From Acidobacteriota bacterium (lineage in GTDB: Bacteria; Acidobacteriota; Blastocatellia; Pyrinomonadales; Pyrinomonadaceae), in NCBI GenBank assembly GCA_020199835.1, contig JAIVJV010000009.1, forward strand, positions 62,001-126,000: a stretch of DNA of 64,000 bases, written 5' to 3'. Positions 8,404 to 17,004 of the stretch are shown here, piece by piece. A program made the translations under genes and the position numbers. The notes under the pieces were generated by a model that saw only the letters and a program-made list of their open reading frames with translations, was not told the origin of the DNA and did not search any database. The number at the start of each line of letters is the position of its first letter. Position 1 is the first letter of the stretch.

Positions 8404-10935
8404 ATGGCTTCTAGATATTCTCCGACTGTAATCATCAATACGCCACCAGCACAACGCAGACACTTGCTGGCAAGGCTGTGGCTTCCCGCCGTGCTCTTGC
8501 TCGCGCTCGCGGCCGGTGGACTGACCGGCATCATCGCGGCTTACGAACTCAATTATTCGCGCGCGGCTAATGAAGTCGCGGCGCTTGCGACTTACCGCCC
8601 GAGCGTCGTCACGCGCGTCTACGCTGACGACGGCGAAACAGTTATCGGCGAGTTTGCGCTCGAGAAACGGATCCCGCTCAAATACGAAGAGATTCCCCCG
8701 GTTCTGAAAAATGCGATCCTCGCAGTCGAAGACGTTCGCTTCTACGATCACATCGGCATCGATCCCATCCGCATCATGGGCGCCGCGTGGAAAAACCTGA
8801 CGACCGACAAACTCGAAGGTGGATCGACACTAACGCAGCAGCTCACCAAAAACCTGTTTCTCTCCAAAGAACAAACGTACACGCGCAAAGTTAACGAATG
8901 GATTCTCGCGCTCCAGATCGAACGTTACTACACAAAGAATCAGATCATGGAGCTCTATGTTAACCACATGTTCCTGGGCGCGAACGCCTACGGAATGGAA
9001 GCAGGCGCGGAAACTTACTTCGGCAAACAAGCCAAAGATCTGACGCTGCCGGAAGCGGCGTTGCTCGCGGGCGTGCCGAAAGCGCCGAGCGATTATTCGC
9101 CCACTTCAAATCCAGTGAAGGCGAAAGAGCGTCGAGACCTGGTGCTGGATCTGATGGCGAAGAACGGTTTCGCGACGCAGGTCGAGGTTGATGCCGCGAA
9201 GGCGAAGCCGATTCAACTCGCCGACACCGCTTACTACCAGTCGCAACGGAAGTCGTCTCCTTTTGATTATCCCGTTGAGTACATTCGTCAGGAACTCGAA
9301 GAGAAATACACGACACGCGTGGCCCAGGGCGGTCTCTCGGTCTACACCACGATCAACGTCGAAGCACAGAAGCGTGCTTTCGAAGTGCTGCGTGCTGGGC
9401 TGCGAACATACGATCGCTCGCACACGAGTTGGCGTTCCAACTACTCGATGATTCCGACGCCGATTAACAATGGCCAGGGACCGGCGACGACAACCGAACT
9501 GAACAACTACAAGCATCCCGACTGGTATGGCAACGAGTACGAAGAAGGACGCCACCTGATGGGCTTGATTATGAAGGTGGATCGTACTCGCAACGAGGCG
9601 ACCGTCCGTTTCGGCAATTTCACTGCGACGTTGACGGGCGAAGATATGGGTTGGAGTCGTCGGCAACCGAAAGACGAGTTCAAGGCGGGCCATCTCGCGG
9701 AGTTTGAGATCAAGGAAGTTGACGAGAAGAATCGCCGTTTGACTGTCGAGCTTTCGCAGATTCCCGCCGTGCAGGGCGCGATGATGACGTTAAACGCGAA
9801 GACCGGCGAAATCGTCACGATGATCGGCGGCTACGATTTCTACACGAATAAATTCAACAACGCGACACAGGCGTATCGGCAGACGGGTTCGGCATTCAAG
9901 CCGTTTATCTACACCGCGGCCGTTGAATGGGGCATGACTCCAGAGACGCCGGTCAGTGGCGCGCCGATCAAGATCAAAGATTGGCAACCACACAACTACG
10001 ATGGTTCGCTGGGCGGTGGTGATCTGCCGATGAGGACGGCGCTCGCGAAATCGATGAACATTCAGGCAGTTCACCTGCTGCAAACCGTTGGTATTCAAAC
10101 GGGCGCGCAGATGGTGCGACGCTTCGGTATCAAAGTGCCGATGTCGCCTTACTTGCCGTCGGCGTTGGGTGCGACGGAAGTTCCGCTCGATCAGATGGTG
10201 TCGGCGTATTCGGCGTTTCCGAACAAAGGCGTTCGCGTTGACCCGCACTTGATTCGCAAAGTGCTCGATCGCGATGGCGCAACGCTCGAAGAGTGGGAAC
10301 GGACCACGTACAAAGTCATGAACGAATACGTGGCGTTGACGATGGTCTCGATGATGCGCGGCGTGGTCACCGGCGGTACTGCGACCGCGGCGAGTTCTCT
10401 GCCGCATCCGGTTGCTGGAAAGACGGGCACCGTTAACGATCACACCGATGTTTGGTTCATCGGTTACACGCCTACGTACGTCACCGGCGTGTGGATGGGT
10501 TATCCCGGCAAGAAGAAACCGCTGGGCAACGACATGACGGGCGGCAAGGGCGCGTTGCCGATGTTCGTCGACCTCATGAAAGACTTTTTGAAGGACAAAG
10601 AGAAGGAAGAGTTTCCGAAGGCGCCCGTAATGCCGGAAGACATGCGTGAGCTTTTCCGGCAGCGTCAACGAGAGCTCGCTGCTGAACGCGCCGAGCTTGC
10701 CGCGCGAGCAGACGAAACCGAGGAAGAAACATTGCCGGCGGTCAGTACCGAACCGAAACTCGAACAGATGACCCTGCCGCCGCCACCCAAGGCGGACGAC
10801 GATCGATCCGCGGCTCCACAACCGAAGACGGAGGTTTCAACACCGAAGGTTGAGACTCCGCCGCCGCCCGCAACACGACCGCGCGAAGCCGAGCCTGCGA
10901 AGAAGAAAGGAAAGAAAGGCGACGGCGAGCCGTAG
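8404..10935 (+). CDS. class A penicillin-binding protein (PBP1A-like)
   Basis: Bifunctional peptidoglycan synthase of 843 residues. A cytoplasmic tail is followed by one membrane helix (LWLPAVLLLALAAGGLTGII), the glycosyltransferase domain (EDVRFYDHIGID, EGGSTLTQQLTKN, ALQIERYYTKNQIMELY), an OB-like insert, then the transpeptidase domain with SxxK (GSAFKPF), SxN (KSMNIQ) and KTG (GKTGTVND). The last about 100 residues are a Pro/Glu/Lys-rich tail rich in charged repeats. The reading frame runs back to 8164 into tmRNA sequence, so I choose ATG 8404, which has a GGGGGA site upstream and starts just before the cytoplasmic tail. Confidence 0.94.
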   Translation: MASRYSPTVIINTPPAQRRHLLARLWLPAVLLLALAAGGLTGIIAAYELNYSRAANEVAALATYRPSVVTRVYADDGETVIGEFALEKRIPLKYEEIPPVLKNAILAVEDVRFYDHIGIDPIRIMGAAWKNLTTDKLEGGSTLTQQLTKNLFLSKEQTYTRKVNEWILALQIERYYTKNQIMELYVNHMFLGANAYGMEAGAETYFGKQAKDLTLPEAALLAGVPKAPSDYSPTSNPVKAKERRDLVLDLMAKNGFATQVEVDAAKAKPIQLADTAYYQSQRKSSPFDYPVEYIRQELEEKYTTRVAQGGLSVYTTINVEAQKRAFEVLRAGLRTYDRSHTSWRSNYSMIPTPINNGQGPATTTELNNYKHPDWYGNEYEEGRHLMGLIMKVDRTRNEATVRFGNFTATLTGEDMGWSRRQPKDEFKAGHLAEFEIKEVDEKNRRLTVELSQIPAVQGAMMTLNAKTGEIVTMIGGYDFYTNKFNNATQAYRQTGSAFKPFIYTAAVEWGMTPETPVSGAPIKIKDWQPHNYDGSLGGGDLPMRTALAKSMNIQAVHLLQTVGIQTGAQMVRRFGIKVPMSPYLPSALGATEVPLDQMVSAYSAFPNKGVRVDPHLIRKVLDRDGATLEEWERTTYKVMNEYVALTMVSMMRGVVTGGTATAASSLPHPVAGKTGTVNDHTDVWFIGYTPTYVTGVWMGYPGKKKPLGNDMTGGKGALPMFVDLMKDFLKDKEKEEFPKAPVMPEDMRELFRQRQRELAAERAELAARADETEEETLPAVSTEPKLEQMTLPPPPKADDDRSAAPQPKTEVSTPKVETPPPPATRPREAEPAKKKGKKGDGEP

Positions 10936-10972
10936 TTCGGTTTTCAGCTGAACAGCTAGAGAAGCAGTCCGA

Positions 10973-11002
10973 AAGCGCGCCTTTTGAGGCGCGCTTGTTT
11001 TT
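10973..11002 (+). terminator. Rho-independent terminator after the PBP gene
   Basis: AAGCGCGCC and GGCGCGCTT arms (10973-10981 / 10988-10996) around a 6-base loop, followed by TTGTTTTT. It lies 38 bases after the PBP stop. Confidence 0.85.
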
Positions 11003-11017
11003 GGGTTTTCTTGAACG

Positions 11018-11752
11018 TCAAAGCAACTTCCCCAACGCGTAAGGCAGCATCTTGCGCCACCACGGCCAGTCGTGATCGACGTCTGGTCCCCACATATCCA
11101 ACACGTGCGGAATGCCTTTGGAGTGCAGGATGTCGGAGAGTGTGCGACTGCGTTCCGGGGCTTCGTAATTTCCCTGCCCGGTCATGATCACGATCGCGTC
11201 GGCTTTTTTGAGTAGCGGAAGGTAGTGATCGTCGTTCAGGTTTGGCAGGTAATCGACCGGGTTGTTGAAATAAATATTGTCGTCGTAATAGTCGTTTAGA
11301 TAAGCACGCACGTCATAACTGCCGCTCATGGCGATCACGCCGCGAAACAAATCGGGATGTTTGAAATATTGGTTGGCGGAAAGAAACGCGCCCAGGCTCG
11401 CGCCAGTTGTAATCGGACGGTTTTCGCCGTCACCGCAGTCGTTGCGAATGAGAGGCAAAACTTCATCGGTGATGTAGCGATCGTAACGGGTGAGCAGTTC
11501 GGCTTTGAGGTGCGGCGGCATCTGATCGTTCAGCAGACTGTAACGATTGACACTGTTGATTGAATAAGCGCGTAGTTTGCCGGCTTCGATAAAGGATTTG
11601 ATTGCGTCAACAAGATAGAAGCGTTCGTACTCGAGATAATCGGCGGCTGCCGTTGGAAACATCAACAGCGGCGGTCCGGCATAGCCGTAGGAGACAAGGG
11701 GCATTTCAGTGTTTAGGTTGTGGCTGTACCACGATGTCGTGCGTCGTTGCAT
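11018..11752 (-). CDS. esterase-family alpha/beta hydrolase
   Basis: A 244-residue protein of the enterochelin-esterase-like (putative esterase) group. It shows the nucleophile elbow TGASLGAFLS, a preceding YDRYITDEVLPLIR helix, and a late VDHDWPWW segment that supplies the likely catalytic His. There is no signal peptide, so it is probably cytoplasmic. The substrate is unknown; family members cleave esters such as those in siderophores or small acylated metabolites. It is convergent with the PBP gene and stands alone upstream of tRNA-Asn. Confidence 0.85.
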   Translation of the reverse strand: MQRRTTSWYSHNLNTEMPLVSYGYAGPPLLMFPTAAADYLEYERFYLVDAIKSFIEAGKLRAYSINSVNRYSLLNDQMPPHLKAELLTRYDRYITDEVLPLIRNDCGDGENRPITTGASLGAFLSANQYFKHPDLFRGVIAMSGSYDVRAYLNDYYDDNIYFNNPVDYLPNLNDDHYLPLLKKADAIVIMTGQGNYEAPERSRTLSDILHSKGIPHVLDMWGPDVDHDWPWWRKMLPYALGKLL

Positions 11753-11947
11753 GGGGACCTTTCAGTTCGACGGATTGGCGCGTTTTAGTGGTGACTGAGC
11801 GCTGAACGGCTATGGCTGCTGTCACACCTACGGCCAGTAATTAGGGCGGGAAATATTGTCGCAGATCGTGGGGAAGCGCAAGTTTGGGTAAGCTTTTCGT
11901 GCGCGTTCCGTGGTACTCAGCTTGGGGTTAGCTACACACGGTCGCGG

Positions 11948-11976
11948 TTGACGCTCGTGGACTCATTTGCTATAAA
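11948..11976 (+). promoter_or_regulatory. promoter of tRNA-Asn
   Basis: -35 TTGACG (11948-11953), 17-base spacer, -10 TATAAA (11971-11976), 16 bases before the mature tRNA 5' end. Confidence 0.75.
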
Positions 11977-11992
11977 AACGCCTCACGCCTGA

Positions 11993-12067
<75 letters not shown>

Positions 12068-12092
12068 CAAACTCTAGCAAAGTTGACGAAAG

Positions 12093-12114
12093 AGGCCGCC
12101 GATAATGGCGGCCT
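12093..12114 (+). terminator. terminator after tRNA-Asn (island copy)
   Basis: AGGCCGCC / GGCGGCCT arms with loop GATAAT and a T-containing tail (TTAGTCGTTT). A similar hairpin follows attR at 20007. Confidence 0.7.
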
Positions 12115-12148
12115 TAGTCGTTTGTGCCGTTTTTTGTGCCAAACGGTC

Positions 12149-13294
12149 TCAGTTGATCAATTCGAGCGTTGCGCTTTGGGGCTTCACGAAGGATGGTTCT
12201 AGTGCTGCGGCTGCAACATTCAACGCTTGGCGTCGAATGTGACTGTAGTGTTTGAGCATCTGGGGTGCAACGTGACCCACTTGGGCCATGATCGTAAGGT
12301 CGGGCAAACCTTTTTCTGCCATCGTTGTCACTGCCGTGTGCCGTAGATCGTGAAAGCGAACGGTTAGTAGGTTCGGATGGATCACCTCGCCTTCGTCGCT
12401 TGTGGCGGCTTTACGGCGAATAGAACGCCACGCAGAGCGCCACGACGTAATCGGTCGCGTTGGATCTATCTTTTGCGGGCGACCACGCCACGGAAAGACA
12501 AAGTGTTGAGGTTCTGCGGCGTTGATTAGCATTGCTTTTGAGCGTAGCTGCGAGAGCGTTTCACGACATACTGTGTTCAGCGTAGGCGAGCGCCATCCGG
12601 CAGGAGTCTTCGATCGTTTTATTTCGAGCACTCCCGCGACGAGATCAATATCCTGCCAGTGAACCGCTTTGATCTCGCATGCTCGCATGCCGCAATAAGC
12701 GCCTAGAACGCCTGCTGTGTACGCGTAAAGCCAATCAGAGCGACTCTGTGCAACGGTGAAGAGTCTCGCTTGCTCTAACTCGGTCAATGCGCGTCCTACC
12801 GGGGGCTTCGTGTTGGCGAGCGGCTCGTAGTCCTCGAACCGATACCACAACTTGGCGTGTTTTAAGAGTTGCCGCAACACTGAAACCTCACCGTTAGTTG
12901 TTTTGGGCGCTTTGCCCGCATCGAGGCGAGCGTTCTGATATGCGATCAGGTGTTCAACAGTAAACCGTTTTAGTTTCAGATCTCCGAAATGCTTTTCCAA
13001 CGGGCGCGCTTGCTCGGTCCAGTAGGCAACCATCCGATCAGAAACCTTGCCCCTGCGTAGTTTTGTGTATACCTCAAGGGCATGCTTTATATCGAGCACA
13101 CCAAACGACGCACTTCGCTTTTCAGGGTCAGGAGCTTTTGTCTTTAACTGGTCGATGCGCTTGTGCATCAACTCGCCCGCTTCGCCACGGTCACGAGTGC
13201 CTAAAGGCTCACGATAGCGGACGCCATCTATCCTTACGTCCATCCAAAAAGCGCCTGTTTTTTTATTCGGTCTGCGGTAAAGATGATATTTCAT
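12149..13294 (-). CDS. int: tyrosine recombinase / phage-type integrase
   Basis: A 381-residue integrase that would recombine the island into tRNA-Asn. It has an N-terminal DNA-binding arm (YHLYRRPNKKTGAFWMD), a SAM-like core-binding domain (about 65-170) and a catalytic domain with Arg in GAYCGMRACEI, Lys in the following beta hairpin (EIKRSKTPAG), HxxR in RFHDLRHTA and the nucleophile in LKHYSHI. The gene reads toward attL, 81 bases from it, the usual arrangement. Its C-terminus is closely similar to the remnant at 20067-20321, so the two elements are related. Confidence 0.95.
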   Translation of the reverse strand: MKYHLYRRPNKKTGAFWMDVRIDGVRYREPLGTRDRGEAGELMHKRIDQLKTKAPDPEKRSASFGVLDIKHALEVYTKLRRGKVSDRMVAYWTEQARPLEKHFGDLKLKRFTVEHLIAYQNARLDAGKAPKTTNGEVSVLRQLLKHAKLWYRFEDYEPLANTKPPVGRALTELEQARLFTVAQSRSDWLYAYTAGVLGAYCGMRACEIKAVHWQDIDLVAGVLEIKRSKTPAGWRSPTLNTVCRETLSQLRSKAMLINAAEPQHFVFPWRGRPQKIDPTRPITSWRSAWRSIRRKAATSDEGEVIHPNLLTVRFHDLRHTAVTTMAEKGLPDLTIMAQVGHVAPQMLKHYSHIRRQALNVAAAALEPSFVKPQSATLELIN

Positions 13295-13397
13295 GCGCGC
13301 CTCGCTTTCTCCCGAGAGTGAGTAGTTCCTATTCGTTCTCGTTTGTTATGCTTTTTCAAGATCGTCATCCTTTCACTGGAAGGTTGGCGGTTTAGGG

Positions 13398-13583
13398 TCA
13401 AGTCAAGCGTTTGCGCGCTGTCTTGGCCCGCCTCTTAGTTGCTAACTCCGCACGTAGTTTTGCGTTAGCGCGTTCTCTGCGCTTGCTGAGTGTTACAGCG
13501 CATTTACTGTCAGGGTCACACACTCTGCTGTCTTTACGCCTAGCGAAAAAGAATAGAGCGCATATCTCACATCGGCGAATCAT
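13398..13583 (-). CDS. small Cys-rich, basic protein (zinc-ribbon-like)
   Basis: 61 residues: RRCEICALFFFARR then VCDPDSKC, giving a CxxC...Cx5C pattern that could bind one zinc, followed by a strongly basic helical tail (SKRRERANAKLRAEL). The layout resembles the CGNR-type zinc finger tails and small proteins often seen beside integrases, where a role in regulation or excision is possible but unproven. It lies about 100 bases upstream of int on the same strand. Confidence 0.55.
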   Translation of the reverse strand: MIRRCEICALFFFARRKDSRVCDPDSKCAVTLSKRRERANAKLRAELATKRRAKTARKRLT

Positions 13584-13687
13584 GCGCGCATCTATTCTCT
13601 GATCACTACCAAAAACCGCCGAATCAAATCGATCACTTTGCTTTCGCAGAATCCATGACTCGTCAATGAACGTTGCATTGTGTGTTT

Positions 13688-13843
13688 TTAGATAGAGAGA
13701 GATCGGCAGCCGGTTTCAGGGGGTCTCTCGAAGTACGACTCCATATCGGGAGCGGCTGCTTGCGTATTTGGTGTCGTTTTGCCTCCCGTTAAGGCGAGAA
13801 CCCAAGCCGCAACTATACATAAAGGGAAAGCGAGGCGTGTCAT
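13688..13843 (-). CDS. small secreted or membrane-anchored peptide
   Basis: A 51-residue frame beginning ATG at 13843 behind a strong AAGGAG site (spacing 8). Residues 2-20 form a hydrophobic signal-like segment (LAFPLCIVAAWVLALTG), followed by a polar tail with a single Cys near the end. I do not recognise it. Support is the ribosome binding site and the signal-like N-terminus only. Confidence 0.45.
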   Translation of the reverse strand: MTRLAFPLCIVAAWVLALTGGKTTPNTQAAAPDMESYFERPPETGCRSLSI

Positions 13844-13943
13844 CGTTCATCTCCTTGGCTTATTGATTTTATTCGGCTGGCAGCACCCTTGGCGCGCACA
13901 AGGCGCGGCTGTGGGAGCAGCCGGAATGTAGGCATAAACTTCG

Positions 13944-13973
13944 TTGACAGTGAACTATGTTCAGGCGTAAAGT
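13944..13973 (+). promoter_or_regulatory. promoter upstream of the 14063 gene
   Basis: -35 TTGACA (13944-13949), 18-base spacer, -10 TAAAGT (13968-13973), about 85 bases before the ATG at 14063. Confidence 0.5.
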
Positions 13974-14062
13974 GCCGCTCGCCTCATTGGCCCAGAACTT
14001 ACTTTCTTCGCTCAGTAGACGGATTGCACTCGAAGTTTCCGCCGACTCACATAGAGTGTTAG

Positions 14063-14971
14063 ATGAAAATCAGCCTGTTAGCATTGTTGGTGCTTTTGGT
14101 TTTACTAGTCGTTTTTTCACTACTTTCGACCAAAGAGAGATCCGTTGCCAACAAAACAGAAACTTCCGCCGTGAGATACAAGATCAAAGACTTGCGCAAA
14201 CACGGAGTCTCGCTTATCGCACCGTCAGACGCCGCTGGCCTTGGTAAAACTGTCACGATCGACCCTTATTCAGTCGTCATGAAAAATACGAATGGCCGGT
14301 CCATAGTCGGTTATTCAATCAAATGGGAATGTTTTGGCGGCGAAAGGGAATCTCCTAACAGGGACACGTCTTACGACTACCGACTGTCCAATATTCTTGG
14401 ACTTGTCTTTATGTACGGGGATGAGTCCGAACGCAGTACTGTCCTAAGTCGTTTGGACGGCGTGATAGCGCCGAATTCAACCTGGCTCCTCTCCCCCAAC
14501 TTTCCCGCTCGCCGACTGCATGAGGGCGGTGACGAGATTCCGCCAGGACCTACGGCGACGGTTTTCGCCGAAGTCCTGGCAGCATGCCCCGTCATGACAA
14601 TAATCGCCGATGGAATCTTTTTTGATGATGGGACATTTGTAGGTCCAGATACGAGGGATTTCTTTGCCAAGGTAAAAACTCAAGTCGAGGTCCGCCATGA
14701 GGTATTGGAACGATTTCAGAGTGAATTAACGTCAGGCAAAACGCCGACCGATGTGTTTCGTGGATTGGAGCAAGCTCACGCTCGCGAGTTCGAGCCTGCT
14801 GGCGAGCGGGAAATGTCAGCGGACGAAACACGCGCTTACTTCACCAATCTATTTGCGCGGGACCTTTTGGGGACGAAAACCGTCTTGGGCGAGCACAAAA
14901 CAATTGAGAATGTTCAACGGCAGTTGAGCAGACCTTGGGTAACGCTTCGCAGACTAGCAACCGAGGACTAG
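14063..14971 (+). CDS. membrane-anchored hypothetical protein (island cargo)
   Basis: A 302-residue protein with an N-terminal hydrophobic anchor of Leu/Val repeats (residues 4-22) and a long soluble domain. The middle has KNTNGRSIVGYSIKWEC and SPNFPARRLHEGGDEIPPG segments. I recognise no family. No strong ribosome binding site is visible at ATG 14063, but the hydrophobic N-terminus fits. It ends 2 bases before the start of the following broken secreted protein gene, so the two are probably cotranscribed from the promoter at 13944. Confidence 0.7.
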   Translation: MKISLLALLVLLVLLVVFSLLSTKERSVANKTETSAVRYKIKDLRKHGVSLIAPSDAAGLGKTVTIDPYSVVMKNTNGRSIVGYSIKWECFGGERESPNRDTSYDYRLSNILGLVFMYGDESERSTVLSRLDGVIAPNSTWLLSPNFPARRLHEGGDEIPPGPTATVFAEVLAACPVMTIIADGIFFDDGTFVGPDTRDFFAKVKTQVEVRHEVLERFQSELTSGKTPTDVFRGLEQAHAREFEPAGEREMSADETRAYFTNLFARDLLGTKTVLGEHKTIENVQRQLSRPWVTLRRLATED

Positions 14972-14973
14972 AC

Positions 14974-16251
14974 ATGTTTAAAGACGCCGCACATTTCCAG
15001 CTTCAGCGAGTTTTCGTTAATCAGATTCGCTTTGTATTGGTTTCGGTATTGGTTGTCTTCCCGTGTATCTCAGCGCAAGGGCAGATTATCCGTTCTAAAC
15101 CTTGTATCAACCGCATGCCCAATGGGATAGCGGTATGTTTTGGCTGGGTTAAATGTCGTCTCGGGTTGTATGACGTGACCGTAAGCGGGCGAGTCACGTC
15201 TCAAAAGTTTTGCAATGGGTGGATCGTATGGAACCACGCGAACGTTATTCCCAACACTTCTGAATTAGGGCTTAATGTTAACGGATATAGCACCTTACAA
15301 ACTCAAAACAGGCACCCTGCTTTCCTATCATTATGCGAAGCACTCGTGTGCCGGACCTAAAACGGTAGACCAAGGAGTAGTCAACAGCTGCCCGACGGCC
15401 CCGATTGGCACATCCGATGAATTTCTCGCCAGCTTGTTGTCTCCATCGCCCACTACGTTCGGCGAGTGTCAGACGCTTGGCATGTTCTGGAGTTTTGCTG
15501 ATCAGACCTGTTTCCCGCAACCAACGGGCGAGGACGATTGTGTGTCCTACGGGGGAGCCTGGAACTTCGCCGCGGGTGGTTGTTCTGAGATCTCTGGAGG
15601 AGGAGGAGGCTGCCTCGACGCCGGAGAAACGTGTAGTGATCCTTCTCAGTGTTGCAGCGGAGGCTGCGTTAACAACCGGTGCGGCGACCTGGAGATCGGC
15701 GGCTCGCCAATTCTCATCGATGTCGCAGGAAACGGTTTTGGCCTTACGGGTGTTCTCGGTGGCGTGGATTTTGATCTGAATACCGATGGCATTCGGGAAG
15801 GAATCTCATGGACCGCAGCTGCTAGCGATGATGCATGGTCGCGCTCGATCGAAACGGTAATGGCGCGATCGATTCCGGACAGGAACTGTTTGGCGACTTC
15901 ACGCCACAACCAACGCCTCCCGTAGGTGAACAGAGAAACGGTTTTCTCGCACTTGCGGCGCTGGACAAACCGGAGAACGGCGGGAACATCGATGGCTTCA
16001 TCACCGAGGCCGATGCCGGCTTTTCGTCACTTCGACTCTGGCAGGATTCCAACCGCAACGGAATTTCCGAATCCTCGGAGATGCATAGTCTCCAGGTACT
16101 TGGGCTAAAGAAGCTGTACCTGGGCTATAAAACCTCCAAACGCGTTGACGACTATGGAAATGAGTTCCGATACAGGGCCAAAGTCACGGATGTAAATGGC
16201 GCTCAATTAGGTCGTTGGGCTTGGGATGTCTTCCTAGTTCGTCGACCGTAA
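14974..16251 (+). pseudogene. Cys-rich secreted protein, interrupted by two frameshifts
   Basis: Three overlapping frames make one protein. Part 1 (14974-about 15290) has a signal-like hydrophobic segment (FVLVSVLVVFPCISAQG). Part 2 (about 15280-15833) contains a Cys-rich knot (CLDAGETC...QCCSGGC...RCG) and [11 protein letters not shown] with DLNTDGIRE, a calcium-loop-like repeat. Part 3 (15835-16251) continues with [17 protein letters not shown] and [12 protein letters not shown] and ends RWAWDVFL. At about 15834 one missing base restores TGG-nTC-GCG-CTC in the natural frame; the first shift is within 15275-15360. Similar full-length secreted proteins occur in Acidobacteria as far as I recall. 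Decay or sequencing error are both possible. Confidence 0.75.
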
Positions 16252-16288
16252 GTCTGCGCCTGATACATCGAAACGTCTAGCGGGCGAG

Positions 16289-16450
16289 ATGGACACGCTA
16301 TGTGAGGACGCTAGGCGTAGAGGGTGGCATTGGCCCACAACCAGCCGCCCTTTGAAAAAACTTGCTAAGGCTCTGATTGCCGTGCCGAAAAGTGAGATTG
16401 ATAAGCGACGGAAGCAATTACGAAAAGAAAAAGGCCGCGAGGAAACGTAA
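16289..16450 (+). CDS. short basic hypothetical protein
   Basis: A 53-residue frame with PLKKLAKALIAVPKSEID and a Lys/Arg tail (RRKQLRKEKGR). The motif LxKLAK...VPKxEID recurs in small conserved proteins I have seen in Acidobacteria and Planctomycetes, where it precedes a basic C-terminus; no function is known. No strong ribosome binding site is visible. The N-terminal 20 residues do not look like that family, so the frame may be a fusion or remnant. Confidence 0.45.
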   Translation: MDTLCEDARRRGWHWPTTSRPLKKLAKALIAVPKSEIDKRRKQLRKEKGREET

Positions 16451-16472
16451 GGCGGCTTGAAGACTGATCGCG

Positions 16473-16501
16473 CGCCGCAGCTGAAGGCAGTCGTTAGGCG
16501 C
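16473..16501 (+). other. attC-like right half-site (integron)
   Basis: CGCCG-CAGCTG-AAGGC-...-GTTAGGCGC ends in the R' core site GTTRRRY (GTTAGGC, 16493-16499). It is the near inverse complement of 16900-16929. Confidence 0.6.
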
Positions 16502-16544
16502 TAGCGATTATTTGGGAAGTCAGCCTAGCTAGGAGCCTGAGGGT

Positions 16545-16880
16545 ATGTCCGAGTGTCGTTGCATGACCCCACCATTCTACTATCTTGATTACGACTCCCA
16601 GTCACTCGGAGTTGATGAAACGAATGGGCGGTTCGGCGAGGTGACTATTGAGACTTGTAAAGCGTGCGGAAGGAACTGGCTCCACTACTTTGTCGAGTAT
16701 CCGTCCTTCTCAGAATCCGGGCGGTGGTATCGTGGATTGGTCACGCCGGAGATAGTTAAATTAATAACGCCCGAGCGGGCACCTGAACTGTTGGCGCGTT
16801 TGCCTTGGCACTTCTCCGGCGGCAGTTACTTCCGCACGACTGGCCGGAGGGGAACCGGCCCGGTCATGGTAGACCCTTGA
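16545..16880 (+). CDS. hypothetical CxxC protein in integron-like cassette
   Basis: A 111-residue soluble protein with an N-terminal Cys pair (CRCM) and a CKACGRNWLHYFVEYP segment that resembles half a zinc ribbon; the rest is rich in aromatic residues (GRWYRGLVTPE, LPWHFSGGSYFR). I know no function. It is flanked exactly by inverted attC-like half-sites (16473-16501 and 16900-16929), typical of a promoterless gene cassette. The start ATG 16545 follows GGAGCCTGAGGGT-type purine-rich sequence. Confidence 0.7.
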   Translation: MSECRCMTPPFYYLDYDSQSLGVDETNGRFGEVTIETCKACGRNWLHYFVEYPSFSESGRWYRGLVTPEIVKLITPERAPELLARLPWHFSGGSYFRTTGRRGTGPVMVDP

Positions 16881-16899
16881 GGCTTACACATCCAAAAGC

Positions 16900-16929
16900 G
16901 CGCCTAACAAAGCCTTGCAGCTGACGGCG
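16900..16929 (+). other. attC-like left half-site (integron)
   Basis: GCGCCTAAC (inverse core RYYYAAC = GCCTAAC, 16902-16908) followed by AAAGCCTTGCAGCTGACGGCG. It matches the inverse complement of 16473-16501 apart from a few bulged bases, as expected of attC arms. No complete attC with a closing GTTRRRY is visible downstream. Confidence 0.6.
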
Positions 16930-17004
16930 CGAGCATCACCTTCCGCTTGCTTGGTCAGTCAACTATATTATCCCCTTAGTAAGCTGAGAAGTCTCTATTT
17001 TGAA

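Noticed and set aside
9790..10821. 343-residue minus-strand frame opposite the PBP gene
   Set aside because: Arg/His-rich composition typical of antisense translation; the plus-strand gene is fully explained.
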